From: Bradyrhizobium sp.
Lineage (GTDB): Bacteria; Pseudomonadota; Alphaproteobacteria; Rhizobiales; Xanthobacteraceae
Assembly: GCF_016213215.1 (NCBI RefSeq)
Contig: NZ_JACRAW010000148.1
Span: 1 to 57,636 of the forward strand
Length of the DNA: 57,636 nucleotides
Direction: 5' to 3'
In this document: positions 34,752 through 43,910 of the stretch, one piece after another
How positions within the stretch are numbered: position 1 is the first letter of the stretch
Layout: every line of letters starts with the position of its first letter
Program-made: the position numbers and the translations under genes
The notes under the pieces: generated by a model
Told to the model about the DNA's origin: nothing
Databases searched by the model: none
The model's input: only the letters and a program-made list of their open reading frames with translations

Positions 34752-35188
34752 CGCCCTCTCTCCTACGCAAGAAAGCCGGTTCGTGCCCACGGTCCCGCTG
34801 CGACGCCCGGCCAGAAACATGGCGTGGGTATAGCACGCGGCTGGCCGTCTTGGCCAGCACGATACCGCCGCACACGGGTTAATTTTGCTGGTTTTTCAGT
34901 GCGATAGCCTCAAGGTACCCCGCCGATATTACCGCCCGGAATACCTCCTCTGCACCGTTCGGCGGTATCCGGCAGCTTACCGTTCGGCCGGGCATGTTCC
35001 ACCGCCTTCGGCAGCTGCTGCCCCCACCGTCTCCCCCGGCACCTGCTGCAGCTCTCGGCTGTGATCGGCAGGCTCTAGCCGGTGCCGAGCCAGAACTAGC
35101 GGCTTGCCGAAGCCCCGACTGCAGGTCGCGTTCAGCCGGTCTCGATTGGCGCACGTTCGGCATGTCGTCGAGCGCCGTGCGACCTGCG
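34752..35188. other. Gene-free gap upstream of the GST gene's 3' end
   Basis: 437 bp without a convincing gene. The frame 34879-35217 on the minus strand has poor composition (Ser/Arg/Gly-rich) and overlaps the GST end. No clear terminator or repeat was recognised. Confidence 0.4.
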
Positions 35189-35848
35189 CTAGAGATTTTC
35201 GAACTTCTCGATGACAAGGCTTTCGGCGCGTCCGGCCTCGGTCCATTCCCGGAATGCCGGCAGCGCCATCATCGTCTCCATATAGGCCTTGGCCTCCGGT
35301 GCGACCTCGATGGCGTAGGTGCGGAAACGGTGCACGACCGGCGCGTACATCGCATCCGCCGCGCCGAAGGCCCCGAACAGGAACGGCCCCACCGCGCCGT
35401 AGCGCTCTCGGCATTCCAGCCAGATCTGCTCGATGCGCGCGATATTGGCGCGGGCATCGGCCGACAACGCGACCGGGCGAACCGGCCGGTGCAAATTCAT
35501 ACCGCATTCGTTGCGCAAGGGCAGAAAGCCGGAATGCATTTCCGCGCAGATCGAGCGGGCATGCGCCCGGCTGGCCCGGTCCTCCGGCCAGAGCCTGGTT
35601 TGCGGAAAGCGCTCGGCGACATACTCGATGATTGCGAGCGAGTCCCAGACCGTGATGTCGCCATCGATCAGCACCGGCACCTTGCCGGAGCGAGTGAGGG
35701 CCAGGATGCGATCCTTGTCCGCCGGGCCGGTGTAAAGTGGAATGAACACTTCGTCGAAGGCGATGTTGCTCGCGCGCAAGGCGAGCCAGGGCCGCATCGA
35801 CCATGACGAGTAATTCTTGTTGCCGATCGCAAGCTTCAGCGCAGCCAT
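35189..35848 (-). CDS. Glutathione S-transferase family protein
   Basis: A 219-residue cytosolic GST. The N-terminal thioredoxin-like domain (1-80) has NYSSWSMRPWLALRA, with the Ser13-Ser14 region that acts in glutathione activation, KVPVLIDGD (cis-Pro loop) and DSLAIIEYVAERF. The helical domain follows. It likely conjugates glutathione to electrophiles or reduces peroxides. It is best placed in the Nu/zeta-like bacterial group, but the class is not certain. It is divergent from the DUF599 gene. Confidence 0.9.
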   Translation of the reverse strand: MAALKLAIGNKNYSSWSMRPWLALRASNIAFDEVFIPLYTGPADKDRILALTRSGKVPVLIDGDITVWDSLAIIEYVAERFPQTRLWPEDRASRAHARSICAEMHSGFLPLRNECGMNLHRPVRPVALSADARANIARIEQIWLECRERYGAVGPFLFGAFGAADAMYAPVVHRFRTYAIEVAPEAKAYMETMMALPAFREWTEAGRAESLVIEKFENL

Positions 35849-35968
35849 AGGAACATTCCCTTTCTGGCTCCATCATGCCACGGCGCCTGTCGCGGCTTCA
35901 ACCGGCACCAATACGTCGTTGCCGCGGCTGGACTTGACGTGGCAGCTTGTCGCAAGGGGGAAGACGAG

Positions 35969-36646
35969 ATGAGCGAGTATTGGGTCGACATCGCGGCGGT
36001 CGGGTTCTTCATTCTCGAATGGCTGGTCTACGCGATCACGCTCGAACATACCGCCTATGGGCGCGACAGCCTGTCTGCGCGCATGAACAGCTACCGCGAG
36101 GTCTGGGTCCGCCGCTTGCTCGATCGCGAGACGCGCATGGTCGACATGCAGATCATGACCTCGCTCCAGAACGGCACGGCGTTCTTCGCCTCCACGAGCC
36201 TGATCGCGCTCGGCGGCGCGCTGGCCCTGCTGCGGGCTACCAACGATGCACTCATCATCCTGAGCAAATTACCCATCGACCTCAGCCCCTCGCCGGCCTT
36301 GTGGGAACTCAAATGCGTCGGCCTGGTCCTGATCTGCGTCTACGCCTTCTTCAAATTTGCCTGGGCCTACCGGCTGTTCAACTATGTCGCGATCCTGTTC
36401 GGCGGTATGCCGCCGGCTTGCCAGCGCGACACCGCGCTGGCCGAAGCGCACGTCATCCGCACGGCGCGCCTGTTCGAGGCCGCAGGCCGGCATTTCAACC
36501 GCGGCCAGCGCGCTTTCTTCTTCGCGCTCGGCTATCTCGGCTGGTTCATCAGTCCATGGGTGCTGTTCGTCACGACAGCCGCGGTGGTGGTCGTCACCTG
36601 GCGGAGGCAATTTGCCTCAAGCGCCTGGCGCGCAATGGCGCCGTGA
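35969..36646 (+). CDS. DUF599 family membrane protein
   Basis: A 225-residue integral membrane protein with four membrane segments (~8-25, ~70-90, ~110-135, ~190-212). FNRGQRAFFFALGYLGWFISPW near the end is the DUF599 signature. Function unknown, inner membrane. GACGAG precedes ATG 35969. A partial family B repeat follows its stop. Confidence 0.85.
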   Translation: MSEYWVDIAAVGFFILEWLVYAITLEHTAYGRDSLSARMNSYREVWVRRLLDRETRMVDMQIMTSLQNGTAFFASTSLIALGGALALLRATNDALIILSKLPIDLSPSPALWELKCVGLVLICVYAFFKFAWAYRLFNYVAILFGGMPPACQRDTALAEAHVIRTARLFEAAGRHFNRGQRAFFFALGYLGWFISPWVLFVTTAAVVVVTWRRQFASSAWRAMAP

Positions 36647-36655
36647 GATGTCTGC

Positions 36656-36697
36656 CCTCATGGTGAGGAGCGCGCAGCGCCGTCTCGAACCATGAGG
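36656..36697. repeat. Family B repeat fragment, copy 3
   Basis: CCTCATGGTGAGGAGCGC and GTCTCGAACCATGAGG make a 42-bp inverted repeat that equals one arm pair of the longer family B copies at 14374 and 14507. Confidence 0.75.
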
Positions 36698-36710
36698 ATA
36701 AGCACCGAAA

Positions 36711-37511
36711 TCAGGAGGCGTCGAAATCTAGCGGCGTAAAGATCAGGTCAATCACCTTCCACTCGCCATATCTGTCAGCCGGCAGCATGGTGTAGGGCTG
36801 ACAGGCCTCAAGAGCGCTCTTTGCCGACTGCATCAGGATCGGCCCCTTGGCGGACGCGCTGGCCTCGATCAGGATCGGATCGGTGGCGAGCCTGCCATCG
36901 GTGTTCATCACGGCACGCAGCTTGATCATGACATTGTCTGACGGCGCGACCGAGGCGGGCAATTTTGCGCATTTGCGCAAGTGGCGGCGGAATTCAGCGA
37001 TGACGCTCGACGAAAGGTCGGCGGCGGTGGAAGCCTTGGCGTCGCCGCCGTCGCTCCCCTTGTCGGCATCTTTCACCAGGGGCGGCAGTTCTTCGGGCAG
37101 CCCGAGCATGACACCGTATTTGACCGTGACGTCGGGTTGCGGCGGCGCGTAGCTCGGCGACGGGGGCGCTGGCTGCGTTTGAGGCGCGGCCTTGGCCTCG
37201 CGTCGGCCCGGAGCGGATGACGGTTGCTCCTGCGGGCGCGCCGCTTGGGGCGCCGGCTGTGGCGGCGTCGGCAGACTCAGAGCCTCCGTCTTGGCCATGG
37301 CGATGAGATCGGGTGCCGGCATCTGCTGTGCGGGCGGCGGCTCCGGCGTTTCCTTGAGGTCATCCGGCGTGACGATGTCGACCGCAACCGTTTGGGTCGG
37401 AGCGGCACGGAACGGATGCACCTCACTGAGCAAAATGATGAACGCGACCACCGACACATGCGCGATGGCCGAGGCCGCAACGTCCGTCCGTATGATCCGC
37501 CGCGCTTCCAT
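36711..37511 (-). CDS. TonB/TolA-like energy transducer
   Basis: The 266-residue protein has one N-terminal membrane segment (~13-30), a ~100-residue Pro-rich spacer (~40-130, periplasm-spanning), and a C-terminal ~90-residue domain with FRRHLRKCAKLPASV, VMIKLRAVMNTDGRL and KALEACQPYTMLP-like sequence. That is the TolA/TonB C-terminal layout, and the conserved pattern in this domain favours TolA. Cell-envelope energy transducer or integrity factor; no exbBD/tolQR is adjacent, so the partner is unknown. Confidence 0.82.
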   Translation of the reverse strand: MEARRIIRTDVAASAIAHVSVVAFIILLSEVHPFRAAPTQTVAVDIVTPDDLKETPEPPPAQQMPAPDLIAMAKTEALSLPTPPQPAPQAARPQEQPSSAPGRREAKAAPQTQPAPPSPSYAPPQPDVTVKYGVMLGLPEELPPLVKDADKGSDGGDAKASTAADLSSSVIAEFRRHLRKCAKLPASVAPSDNVMIKLRAVMNTDGRLATDPILIEASASAKGPILMQSAKSALEACQPYTMLPADRYGEWKVIDLIFTPLDFDAS

Positions 37512-37562
37512 CGCCCATCTTCTAGCAGCTATGTCCCTAGCATAGCGGGGCGAAGAGCGGCC

Positions 37563-38381
37563 TCAATCCCATTTCGGCGCAAAGCTGTAGTCGGTAAGCC
37601 GGCCGTTCGGGTCGGCCAGGGCGAAGATCTGGTCCATTTCCTCGTCCGACAATTCGAAATCGAAGATGTTGATATTCTCCGAGAGCCACTCGATCCGCGC
37701 GGCGCGCGGGAGCGCCACGACGTTCTGCTGCACAACCCATCTGAGGCATACTTGTGCCCGGGTCTTGCCATGCGCCTTCCCGATCCGCGCCAGCGTCTCG
37801 TCGTTCTTGATGCCGCCGTTCGCAATCGGACTGTAGGCAACCATGGCAAGGCCATGCTGCGCGCACGCCGACCTCACCTTCGACTGATCGAGATAGGGAT
37901 GGTATTCGACCTGATCGCAGACCAATGGCGCGCGAGACAGGACGACGGCTTCCTCGATCAGTGCCACCGTGAAATTCGACACGCCGATATGCCTGGTCAG
38001 CCCGAGCTCCTTGGCATGCGCCAGCGCGCCCAGCGTTTCGGCGAGCGGCACATGCGGGTTGGGCCAGTGCAGCAGCAAGAGATCGACTTCGGGAAATCGC
38101 AGCTTGAACAGGCTTTCCTTGGCCGAGCGCTCCAGATCATTTGGCGCAAAATGGTTGGTCCAAATCTTGGTCGTCAGGAAGATGGAGTCGCGCCTGACCC
38201 CTGAGGCCCGGATCCCCTCCCCGACGTCGCGTTCGTTTTCATAGATTTGCGCCGTATCGAGATGGCGGTAGCCGAGCCTGAGCGCCTGTTCGACGACACG
38301 GGCGCAGGCCCGGCCGCGCAATTCCCTGGTCCCCAGCCCAAGCGCCGGGATGTTCGCACCATTGGCTTCGACGAACAGCAT
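37563..38381 (-). CDS. Aldo/keto reductase
   Basis: A 272-residue AKR TIM barrel with complete tetrad D42, Y47, K72, H105 (YRHLDTAQIY, TTKIW, LLLLHWPNP). It reduces carbonyls with NAD(P)H; it is similar to DkgA/B-type 2,5-diketo-D-gluconate reductases. GGAG six bases before ATG 38381 decides the start; upstream in-frame ATG 38411 is less likely. The gene is just downstream of an XRE regulator on the same strand. Confidence 0.93.
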   Translation of the reverse strand: MLFVEANGANIPALGLGTRELRGRACARVVEQALRLGYRHLDTAQIYENERDVGEGIRASGVRRDSIFLTTKIWTNHFAPNDLERSAKESLFKLRFPEVDLLLLHWPNPHVPLAETLGALAHAKELGLTRHIGVSNFTVALIEEAVVLSRAPLVCDQVEYHPYLDQSKVRSACAQHGLAMVAYSPIANGGIKNDETLARIGKAHGKTRAQVCLRWVVQQNVVALPRAARIEWLSENINIFDFELSDEEMDQIFALADPNGRLTDYSFAPKWD

Positions 38382-38467
38382 CGGGCTCTCCGATCGATTG
38401 TGTCGTATCATGTCCCTGCCGCACATCGCTGCCAACCACGTCTGATGACGTGCTGCGTCAAGGTGCC

Positions 38468-38767
38468 TCAAGCCTTGGCGAGGGCCGCAAACACCGTTTC
38501 CGGGGCGTGCGCGATCACCGCCAGCAGCGCCCGAGCCGGCCCGCGCGGTGCGCGCTTGCCCTGCTCCCAATTGCGAATGGTTTCGACCGGCACGCCAAGC
38601 CGGGCGGCGAATTCCGTCTGGGTCATGCAGGCGCGCCGGCGCAGGTCGCGCACCTCCGGCGCGGCCATCGGCTCCGCCGACGCGCCGAACGTTTCAGGCT
38701 GCAGCGGAAACTCCTTGCCGTCCCGCAGTTCGACAATCCGTCCGTCCGCCTTCAGCCGCACCCGCAT
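38468..38767 (-). CDS. XRE-family DNA-binding protein (antitoxin-like)
   Basis: The 99-residue protein has a Cro/C1-type helix-turn-helix at ~49-68 (MTQTEFAARLGVPVETIRNWE), resembling HigA/MqsA-like antitoxins and NadS. The first ~35 residues include a short strand-rich region. No toxin-like gene is adjacent; upstream is mgtE and downstream the aldo/keto reductase. GAGGA five bases before ATG 38767 favours that start over 38779 or TTG 38797. Confidence 0.8.
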   Translation of the reverse strand: MRVRLKADGRIVELRDGKEFPLQPETFGASAEPMAAPEVRDLRRRACMTQTEFAARLGVPVETIRNWEQGKRAPRGPARALLAVIAHAPETVFAALAKA

Positions 38768-38830
38768 GTTGGTCCTCATGCGCAAATCATCGGCCAAGCC
38801 AATTAAGGCGCGATTAACGATGGCGCGCGG

Positions 38831-40252
38831 CTATTTCAGCCCGAACCACATCGTGGCGATCCCGAGGAAGGAGAAGAAGCCCACGACGTCGGTGACGGTG
38901 GTGACGAAGGTTCCCGACGCCACCGCGGGATCGGCCCGCACCCGTTCAAGCGCCATGGGGATCAGGATTCCCCCGAGGGCGCCGGCCAGGAGGTTGCAGA
39001 TAATCGCGAGCCCGATTACGACGCCGAGGCCCGGGATCTTGAACCAGGCAACCGCGGCAACACCCGTGATGACGGCAAAGGCGACACCGTTGACAAGGCC
39101 CACCAGGCTTTCGCGCAGAATGACGCGCATCGCGTTGAACGAGCCAAGTTCGCGCGTGGCCAGCGCCCGCACGGCGACCGTCATGGTCTGGGTCGCCGCG
39201 TTCCCCCCCTGGCTCGCCACAATCGGCGCGAGGACCGCGAGCGCGACCATCTTCTCCAACTGGCCCTCGAACAGGCCCAGGACGGACGAGGCAAGGAAGG
39301 CGGTCGCGAGGTTGACCAGCAGCCAGTTGAAACGGCCGCGCGCGATGGTCAGGACGTTATCGGACAGCTCTTCGCGGCGGGTGACGCCACCCAGCGCCTT
39401 CAAATCCTCGTCCGCCTCCTCCTCGATCACGTCGACCACGTCGTCGACGGTGATGACCCCGACAAGCCGATCCTGGGTATCGACGACGGGAGCGGCGACC
39501 AGATTGTACTTGCCGATCATGCGCGCGACCTCTTCCTGGTCGTCCAGGACGGAAACCCGGCGGCGGTTCTCGTCGGTCAAGTCGGTCAGCGGGACCGGCC
39601 GGCGCGCGCGCAGCAGCACGTCCAGCGACACCGCACCCTGCCAGTGCCGATCCTTGCCCACCACGTAGATCTCGTAAAAGCGATCGGGCAGATCCGGCGT
39701 CTCCCGCATGTAGTCGATCGCCTGCCCCACGTTCCAGTCCGGCGGCACCGCGATGAACTCGGTCTGCATCCGCCGCCCGGCCGAATTTTCCGGATAAAGC
39801 AGGCTGCGCTCGAGCGCGACGCGCTCGGAAAGGGGCAGCTTCTCCAGGATTTCGTCCTGGTCCTCCTGGTCGAGCCCTTCGAGCAGCTCGACCGCATCGT
39901 CCGATTCCAGCTCGCGAACGCCTTCGGCGACCGTCTCCGGTGGCAGTTCCTCGAGAATTTCCTCGCGGACGGTGTCGTCGACCTCGTTCAGCGCCGAGAA
40001 GTGGAAGTCCCTGCCGGTCAGCTCGACGAGGCGAACGCGGTCGTCCGGTTCGAGCGCGGCGATCAAATCGCCGAGATCGGCCTCGTGAAGCTCGGCCACG
40101 ATCGTGCGCAGAAGCGTTGCATCGTTGGCCCCGATCGCATTGGCAATCTCCTGGACGAATTCTTGACGAATTTCGCCCGTTTCGTTTCGCATCGGAACAT
40201 GCTCGAGTACCGAGGGCTCGGCGGATGGGGCAACGTCCAAATGCTCGTCCAT
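38831..40252 (-). CDS. mgtE: Magnesium transporter MgtE
   Basis: The 473-residue MgtE has the N domain (~30-130, acidic, Mg2+-sensing), two CBS domains (~135-255) and five membrane segments (~285-473). EGVRELESDDAVELLEGLDQEDQ is the N-domain helix pattern, and EEADEDLKALGG the plug helix. It is a Mg2+-gated channel in the inner membrane; its sensor closes it at high Mg2+. No Mg-riboswitch or ykoK element is seen in the 92-bp gap upstream, so control is post-translational or unknown. Confidence 0.95.
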   Translation of the reverse strand: MDEHLDVAPSAEPSVLEHVPMRNETGEIRQEFVQEIANAIGANDATLLRTIVAELHEADLGDLIAALEPDDRVRLVELTGRDFHFSALNEVDDTVREEILEELPPETVAEGVRELESDDAVELLEGLDQEDQDEILEKLPLSERVALERSLLYPENSAGRRMQTEFIAVPPDWNVGQAIDYMRETPDLPDRFYEIYVVGKDRHWQGAVSLDVLLRARRPVPLTDLTDENRRRVSVLDDQEEVARMIGKYNLVAAPVVDTQDRLVGVITVDDVVDVIEEEADEDLKALGGVTRREELSDNVLTIARGRFNWLLVNLATAFLASSVLGLFEGQLEKMVALAVLAPIVASQGGNAATQTMTVAVRALATRELGSFNAMRVILRESLVGLVNGVAFAVITGVAAVAWFKIPGLGVVIGLAIICNLLAGALGGILIPMALERVRADPAVASGTFVTTVTDVVGFFSFLGIATMWFGLK

Positions 40253-40344
40253 GGCGCGCCTCGCCGTTTGACAGATTGGATCAACTCGTCTGAGCTATGG
40301 GCTCCCGCAATACCCACAAGGCAACGCCAAGCGCAATGATAAAG

Positions 40345-41133
40345 ATGAATCGGCAGAAATGGACGAGGATGCTTGCCGCGGCAGCAGTGCTGACAGGCAT
40401 GGCGGCGGCGCAGGCTGCCGATTGCCCGCGCAAGGACGCGCTCGGCACCTCGCGCATTCTCGCGGTCGATGGGGCGGCCTATCCTCGCGTGGGACTGAAG
40501 AGTTTCCCGCAGACGTTGCCGCTTGCCGACCACGAGGTCGTGCTCACCTTCGACGACGGGCCACGTCCGCCGAACACACAGAAGGTGCTGGCAGCGCTCG
40601 CGCGCGAGTGTGTCCGCGCCACGTTCTTCCTCGTCGGCAAGGACTCTGCCAGTTTTCCGGAACTCGTCAGGCGAACGGCGGCCGAAGGCCACACCATCGG
40701 GCACCACACCTGGTCGCACCCGATGACGTCGCGGATCTCGTTCGATCGAGCCAGGGAGGACATTGAGCGCGGTATCGCGGCGGACGAAATGGCGCTGCGC
40801 GGAGTTTCGAGCAAGACCCCCTCAACGCCGTTCTTCCGTTTCCCGTACTTCGATTCGACGCCGGCGATGCTCGACCTCCTGCAGTCGCGCGGCATCGTCG
40901 TGTTCGGAGCCGACCTGTGGGCCAGCGACTGGGAGGACATGACGCCGCGGCAGCAATTGAAGGTGGTGACTCAGCGGCTCGAGGTCGCACGAAAGGGAAT
41001 CATCCTGCTGCACGACGCGCAGGCGCGGACGGCCGCCATGCTGCCCGCCTTCCTGCGCTACCTCCGCGAAAACGGCTATCGCGTGGTGCACATCGTGCCG
41101 GCGGCACAGCAAGAAAGCGCAGACGCGCATTGA
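40345..41133 (+). CDS. Polysaccharide deacetylase (NodB family) 1
   Basis: The 262-residue exported protein has a signal (~6-25) and a NodB homology domain. TFDDGP at 68-73 gives catalytic D70 and metal-binding D71, HHTWSHP holds H121 and H125, and LLHDAQ near 230 supplies the last His. Family members remove acetyl groups from chitin oligomers, peptidoglycan or exopolysaccharide with a metal. ATG 40345 and ATG 40336 are both possible. A close paralogue follows, so the pair came from duplication. Confidence 0.9.
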   Translation: MNRQKWTRMLAAAAVLTGMAAAQAADCPRKDALGTSRILAVDGAAYPRVGLKSFPQTLPLADHEVVLTFDDGPRPPNTQKVLAALARECVRATFFLVGKDSASFPELVRRTAAEGHTIGHHTWSHPMTSRISFDRAREDIERGIAADEMALRGVSSKTPSTPFFRFPYFDSTPAMLDLLQSRGIVVFGADLWASDWEDMTPRQQLKVVTQRLEVARKGIILLHDAQARTAAMLPAFLRYLRENGYRVVHIVPAAQQESADAH

Positions 41134-41301
41134 TGCGCGAAAGCCACGCCGCCGCAAAAACAGGGGGACGGGCCGTCAGTTGACCCTCCGTTCATGATAC
41201 GGCATGCATTCTTCGAGAGTGCCGGTTCTGAACCGTCGCGGATCGATCCGAGACCAAGTTTGGAAGAAGCACAGGCGGAGGTCTAATGCAGACGGTGGTT
41301 C

Positions 41302-42708
41302 ATGACCGGTAGCGGATGGGCTCGTTTCCAGACGCGATCCTGGATCGGCTTGTGCATTGGACTCGCGGCGTCCTCCACTGTGGGTGCGGCCCCCGCCGCC
41401 GACTGCCCCGGCCATCCGGACGCGTTGGGCACGTCGCGAACGATCGTGGTCGACCCCCGCGAACACCCGCGCATCGGCACCATGCAATATCCGGAGACGC
41501 TTCCGCTCCGGGACCATGAGGTGGTGCTGACGTTCGACGACGGGCCGCTGCCGAAGTACAGCAACCAGGTGCTCGCCATCCTTGCCGCCGAATGCATCAA
41601 GGCGACCTTCTTCATCATCGGCACGCAGGCACAGGCCAATCCGGACGGCGTGCGCAAGCTCGCCGCCGCCGGGCATACGATCGGCACGCACAGCCAGAAC
41701 CATCCGCTGACGTTCCAGAAGATGCCGATCGAGAAGGCCGAGCAGGAGATCAACGACGGCATTGCCTCGACCTCGGCTGCGCTCACGGACCCGAGCACAC
41801 TCACACCCTTCTTCCGAATTCCGGGCCTGCTGCGCGCGCAGGGAGTCGAGGATTATCTCGCCGCGCGCGGCATCCAGGTGTGGAGCGCCGACTTTCCCGC
41901 CGACGACTGGCGGCATGTCTCGTCTGCTCGCGTGTACCAGCTCGCCATGCAGCGGATCGAGGCGAAGGGCAAAGGCATCCTGCTGCTGCATGACATCCAG
42001 TCGCGCACGGTCGCGGCCTTGCCAAAGATTCTCCGCGACCTGAAGGCCCGCGGCTATCACATCGTGCATGTGGTACCGGCGACCGCGGAGCGGCCGGCAA
42101 CGCCGACGGACCCATTGCAATGGCGCTTGCATCCGCCCGCGGAAGAGGTTTCGGTGGCGCAGTGGCCAAAGGTGCCGCATTTTGTCTTCGCCAGCGCTGA
42201 AGCCCTCCCTGCCCCGGCATGGTGGAGTCTCAGCCTGTCCAATGATCGGGTGATGGAGCCGGAGCTGTCGTTAGATCGGGCCGGACACGCGCAGACCGCA
42301 CCGCAGCCGCGCGGGGCACCCTGGCCGCGGCCGGGCGCACTTCCGCAAGAGAACGCCGCTCTTACGCTGCCGATCCCGGGCCTGGACCTGTTCGACGTTC
42401 AGACCTATGCCGCGCTGCGGGTCGCTGCGGCGCAGCCGCACCGCGCCGGACAAGTGATCAGGCCCGAGAAGCAGACAAGGCTGCTATCCGCCTATCCCGG
42501 CTATGATGGGCCTCCCCAGTCCCAGGCCGCCGCGGCGGCAAGGCGCCACGCATATTTGTCCGCGAAGCGCCGGGTCGGAAAAGGCATCCACGGCGGCCAT
42601 GTCGCGGGGAAGCAACCGGCACGGCATGTCAAAGAAAGGCGCGCGGCATCCGACGCGCATCGCCAGCTGAAAACGCGCTACACGCCGTTCACTGCGTCAC
42701 GATCTTGA
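41302..42708 (+). CDS. Polysaccharide deacetylase (NodB family) 2 with long C-terminal tail
   Basis: A 468-residue paralogue of the gene just upstream. TFDDGP (D79, D80) and THSQNHP (H130, H134) are intact; the next segment is FFRIPGLLRA instead of FRFPYF. The deacetylase domain ends near 265, and the remaining ~200 residues are Pro/Ala/Arg-rich and basic, without a known domain. They could bind acidic polymers or DNA, or be disordered. A signal peptide is likely (~12-32). Confidence 0.87.
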   Translation: MTGSGWARFQTRSWIGLCIGLAASSTVGAAPAADCPGHPDALGTSRTIVVDPREHPRIGTMQYPETLPLRDHEVVLTFDDGPLPKYSNQVLAILAAECIKATFFIIGTQAQANPDGVRKLAAAGHTIGTHSQNHPLTFQKMPIEKAEQEINDGIASTSAALTDPSTLTPFFRIPGLLRAQGVEDYLAARGIQVWSADFPADDWRHVSSARVYQLAMQRIEAKGKGILLLHDIQSRTVAALPKILRDLKARGYHIVHVVPATAERPATPTDPLQWRLHPPAEEVSVAQWPKVPHFVFASAEALPAPAWWSLSLSNDRVMEPELSLDRAGHAQTAPQPRGAPWPRPGALPQENAALTLPIPGLDLFDVQTYAALRVAAAQPHRAGQVIRPEKQTRLLSAYPGYDGPPQSQAAAAARRHAYLSAKRRVGKGIHGGHVAGKQPARHVKERRAASDAHRQLKTRYTPFTASRS

Positions 42709-43063
42709 CGGCGCAAAGCAGCACGATCAGCGCCAGGAAGAACAGGTCCATATAGGACTTCAGCTCGCCGTCGTGACGAAGCTTGGCCGTTTCCGCGACG
42801 AGCTGCTTGCGCGTCCCCGCTTCACCGGTGCCCTGGTGAGTCAGGGACTGAAGCCGACGCGCCTCGGTCTCCAGCCGCTCGACCTTCTGAAAGAAATAGA
42901 ATGAGCGCAGCGTCGAGGCGGCCCGCATGGCGCTGTAGACCAGCACCAGGATCGCGACGATCGCCCGGTGCTGGTACTTCTCCATGAAGTTCAGGCTGAA
43001 GTAGACCATCGCCAGGAAGGTGAAGTTGACCAGGAACCGGTACGCGAAGCTTAGAAAGATCAT
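42689..43063 (-). CDS. Hypothetical membrane protein with coiled-coil
   Basis: A 124-residue protein with N-terminal membrane segment(s) (~1-42), a Glu/Lys/Arg/Leu-rich probable coiled coil (~58-100) and a final membrane helix (~103-122). I do not recognise the family. GGAG seven bases before ATG 43063 supports it; the TTG at 43078 is possible but less likely. Its 3' end overlaps the deacetylase gene's tail by 20 bp. Confidence 0.7.
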   Translation of the reverse strand: MIFLSFAYRFLVNFTFLAMVYFSLNFMEKYQHRAIVAILVLVYSAMRAASTLRSFYFFQKVERLETEARRLQSLTHQGTGEAGTRKQLVAETAKLRHDGELKSYMDLFFLALIVLLCAVKIVTQ

Positions 43064-43078
43064 GCTTGGCTCCGCCAA

Positions 43079-43389
43079 TTAAGGGCAACCGACCTGGCAG
43101 TAAGTTGCGGGATTCCGCGCCGGTCGAATCTCGCTCAACCGAATCGGATCGAAGTCTATCCACCGACGTTCGGTCAACCCCAACATTGTTTGCAGGAAGC
43201 ATAAGAACGCGGCGGCCTCTCCCCCAACCGACGCCATTTGGGCATTAGGCTGGACATCTTTGCATTGCAAGCGACTGCCTCAAAACAGGCCGATTGATTT
43301 GCGGCCAATGCGACCCGATCGCAGGCTGCTCGATGGCGATTCGCATCGGTTGCAGCTAGACTACGTCAGCCAGCGATGTGGGGTTGCCG
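43079..43389. other. Gap between two divergent small genes
   Basis: 311 bp. A 63-codon minus frame (43079-43270) lies here but its sequence is unremarkable and lacks a ribosome-binding site. GATTTGCGGCCAATGCG near the right end leads to the gene at 43390. No motif recognised. Confidence 0.4.
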
Positions 43390-43647
43390 ATGCCGAAAAA
43401 GGGAATCACCGGCCACGACGAATGGGTTGTCACGGAGGCCTTGGCAACGGCCCTGGTCGCGCTGGAACAGCTTGATCCCAAGCACCAGCCGCGGGCTCAT
43501 ATGGAAGACATCCGAAAACTTCTGGCCAACGGCCGTGAACCCGCGGCCGTCAGCCTGCACCTGGCCCAGGCCAAGTGCCGGCTGTTTCCCGATGTCGATC
43601 CGCTCACCATCTACAAGGAGTATGGCATCGGCGAGGAATATGGCTGA
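43390..43647 (+). CDS. Conserved hypothetical protein
   Basis: An 85-residue soluble protein (GHDEWVVTEALATALVALEQL near the start, RAHMEDIRKLLANG in the middle). Two amphipathic helices are apparent. I do not recognise the family. GGGG six bases before ATG 43390 suggests translation there. It precedes the tRNA gene. Confidence 0.65.
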   Translation: MPKKGITGHDEWVVTEALATALVALEQLDPKHQPRAHMEDIRKLLANGREPAAVSLHLAQAKCRLFPDVDPLTIYKEYGIGEEYG

Positions 43648-43701
43648 CGCGCAGCCGCATCCGGCGGCGAACCGGGCAGCTTCGAGATTGGACTTGCGGT
43701 T

Positions 43702-43786
43702 TGGTGCGCTCGGAGGGACTCGAACCCCCACGATTTTACTCACTGCCACCTCAAGGCAGCGCGTCTACCAGTTCCGCCACGAGCGC
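43702..43786 (-). tRNA. tRNA-Leu (GAG)
   Basis: Read on the minus strand, the 85-nt cloverleaf starts GCGCTCG and ends CGAGCGC-A-CCA with encoded CCA. The anticodon loop is TTGAGGT, giving GAG, which reads CUC and CUU leucine codons. The T arm (GTTCGAGTCC-type) and a class II variable arm are present, as expected for tRNA-Leu. Confidence 0.95.
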
Positions 43787-43910
43787 TGGGGAGGCCGGCT
43801 CGGGCTTGCGCCGGGCCGGATCAACGGGGCCGATGTAACAAATCGATCATGGGGGGACAAGCCTGCCGACGCCCGGAATCGCAAGGCATCCGCAACCTGG
43901 TTCCAGCTCC

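Noticed and set aside
43702..43786. Integration site at tRNA-Leu
   Set aside because: No integrase gene and no duplicate of the tRNA 3' end elsewhere in the window.
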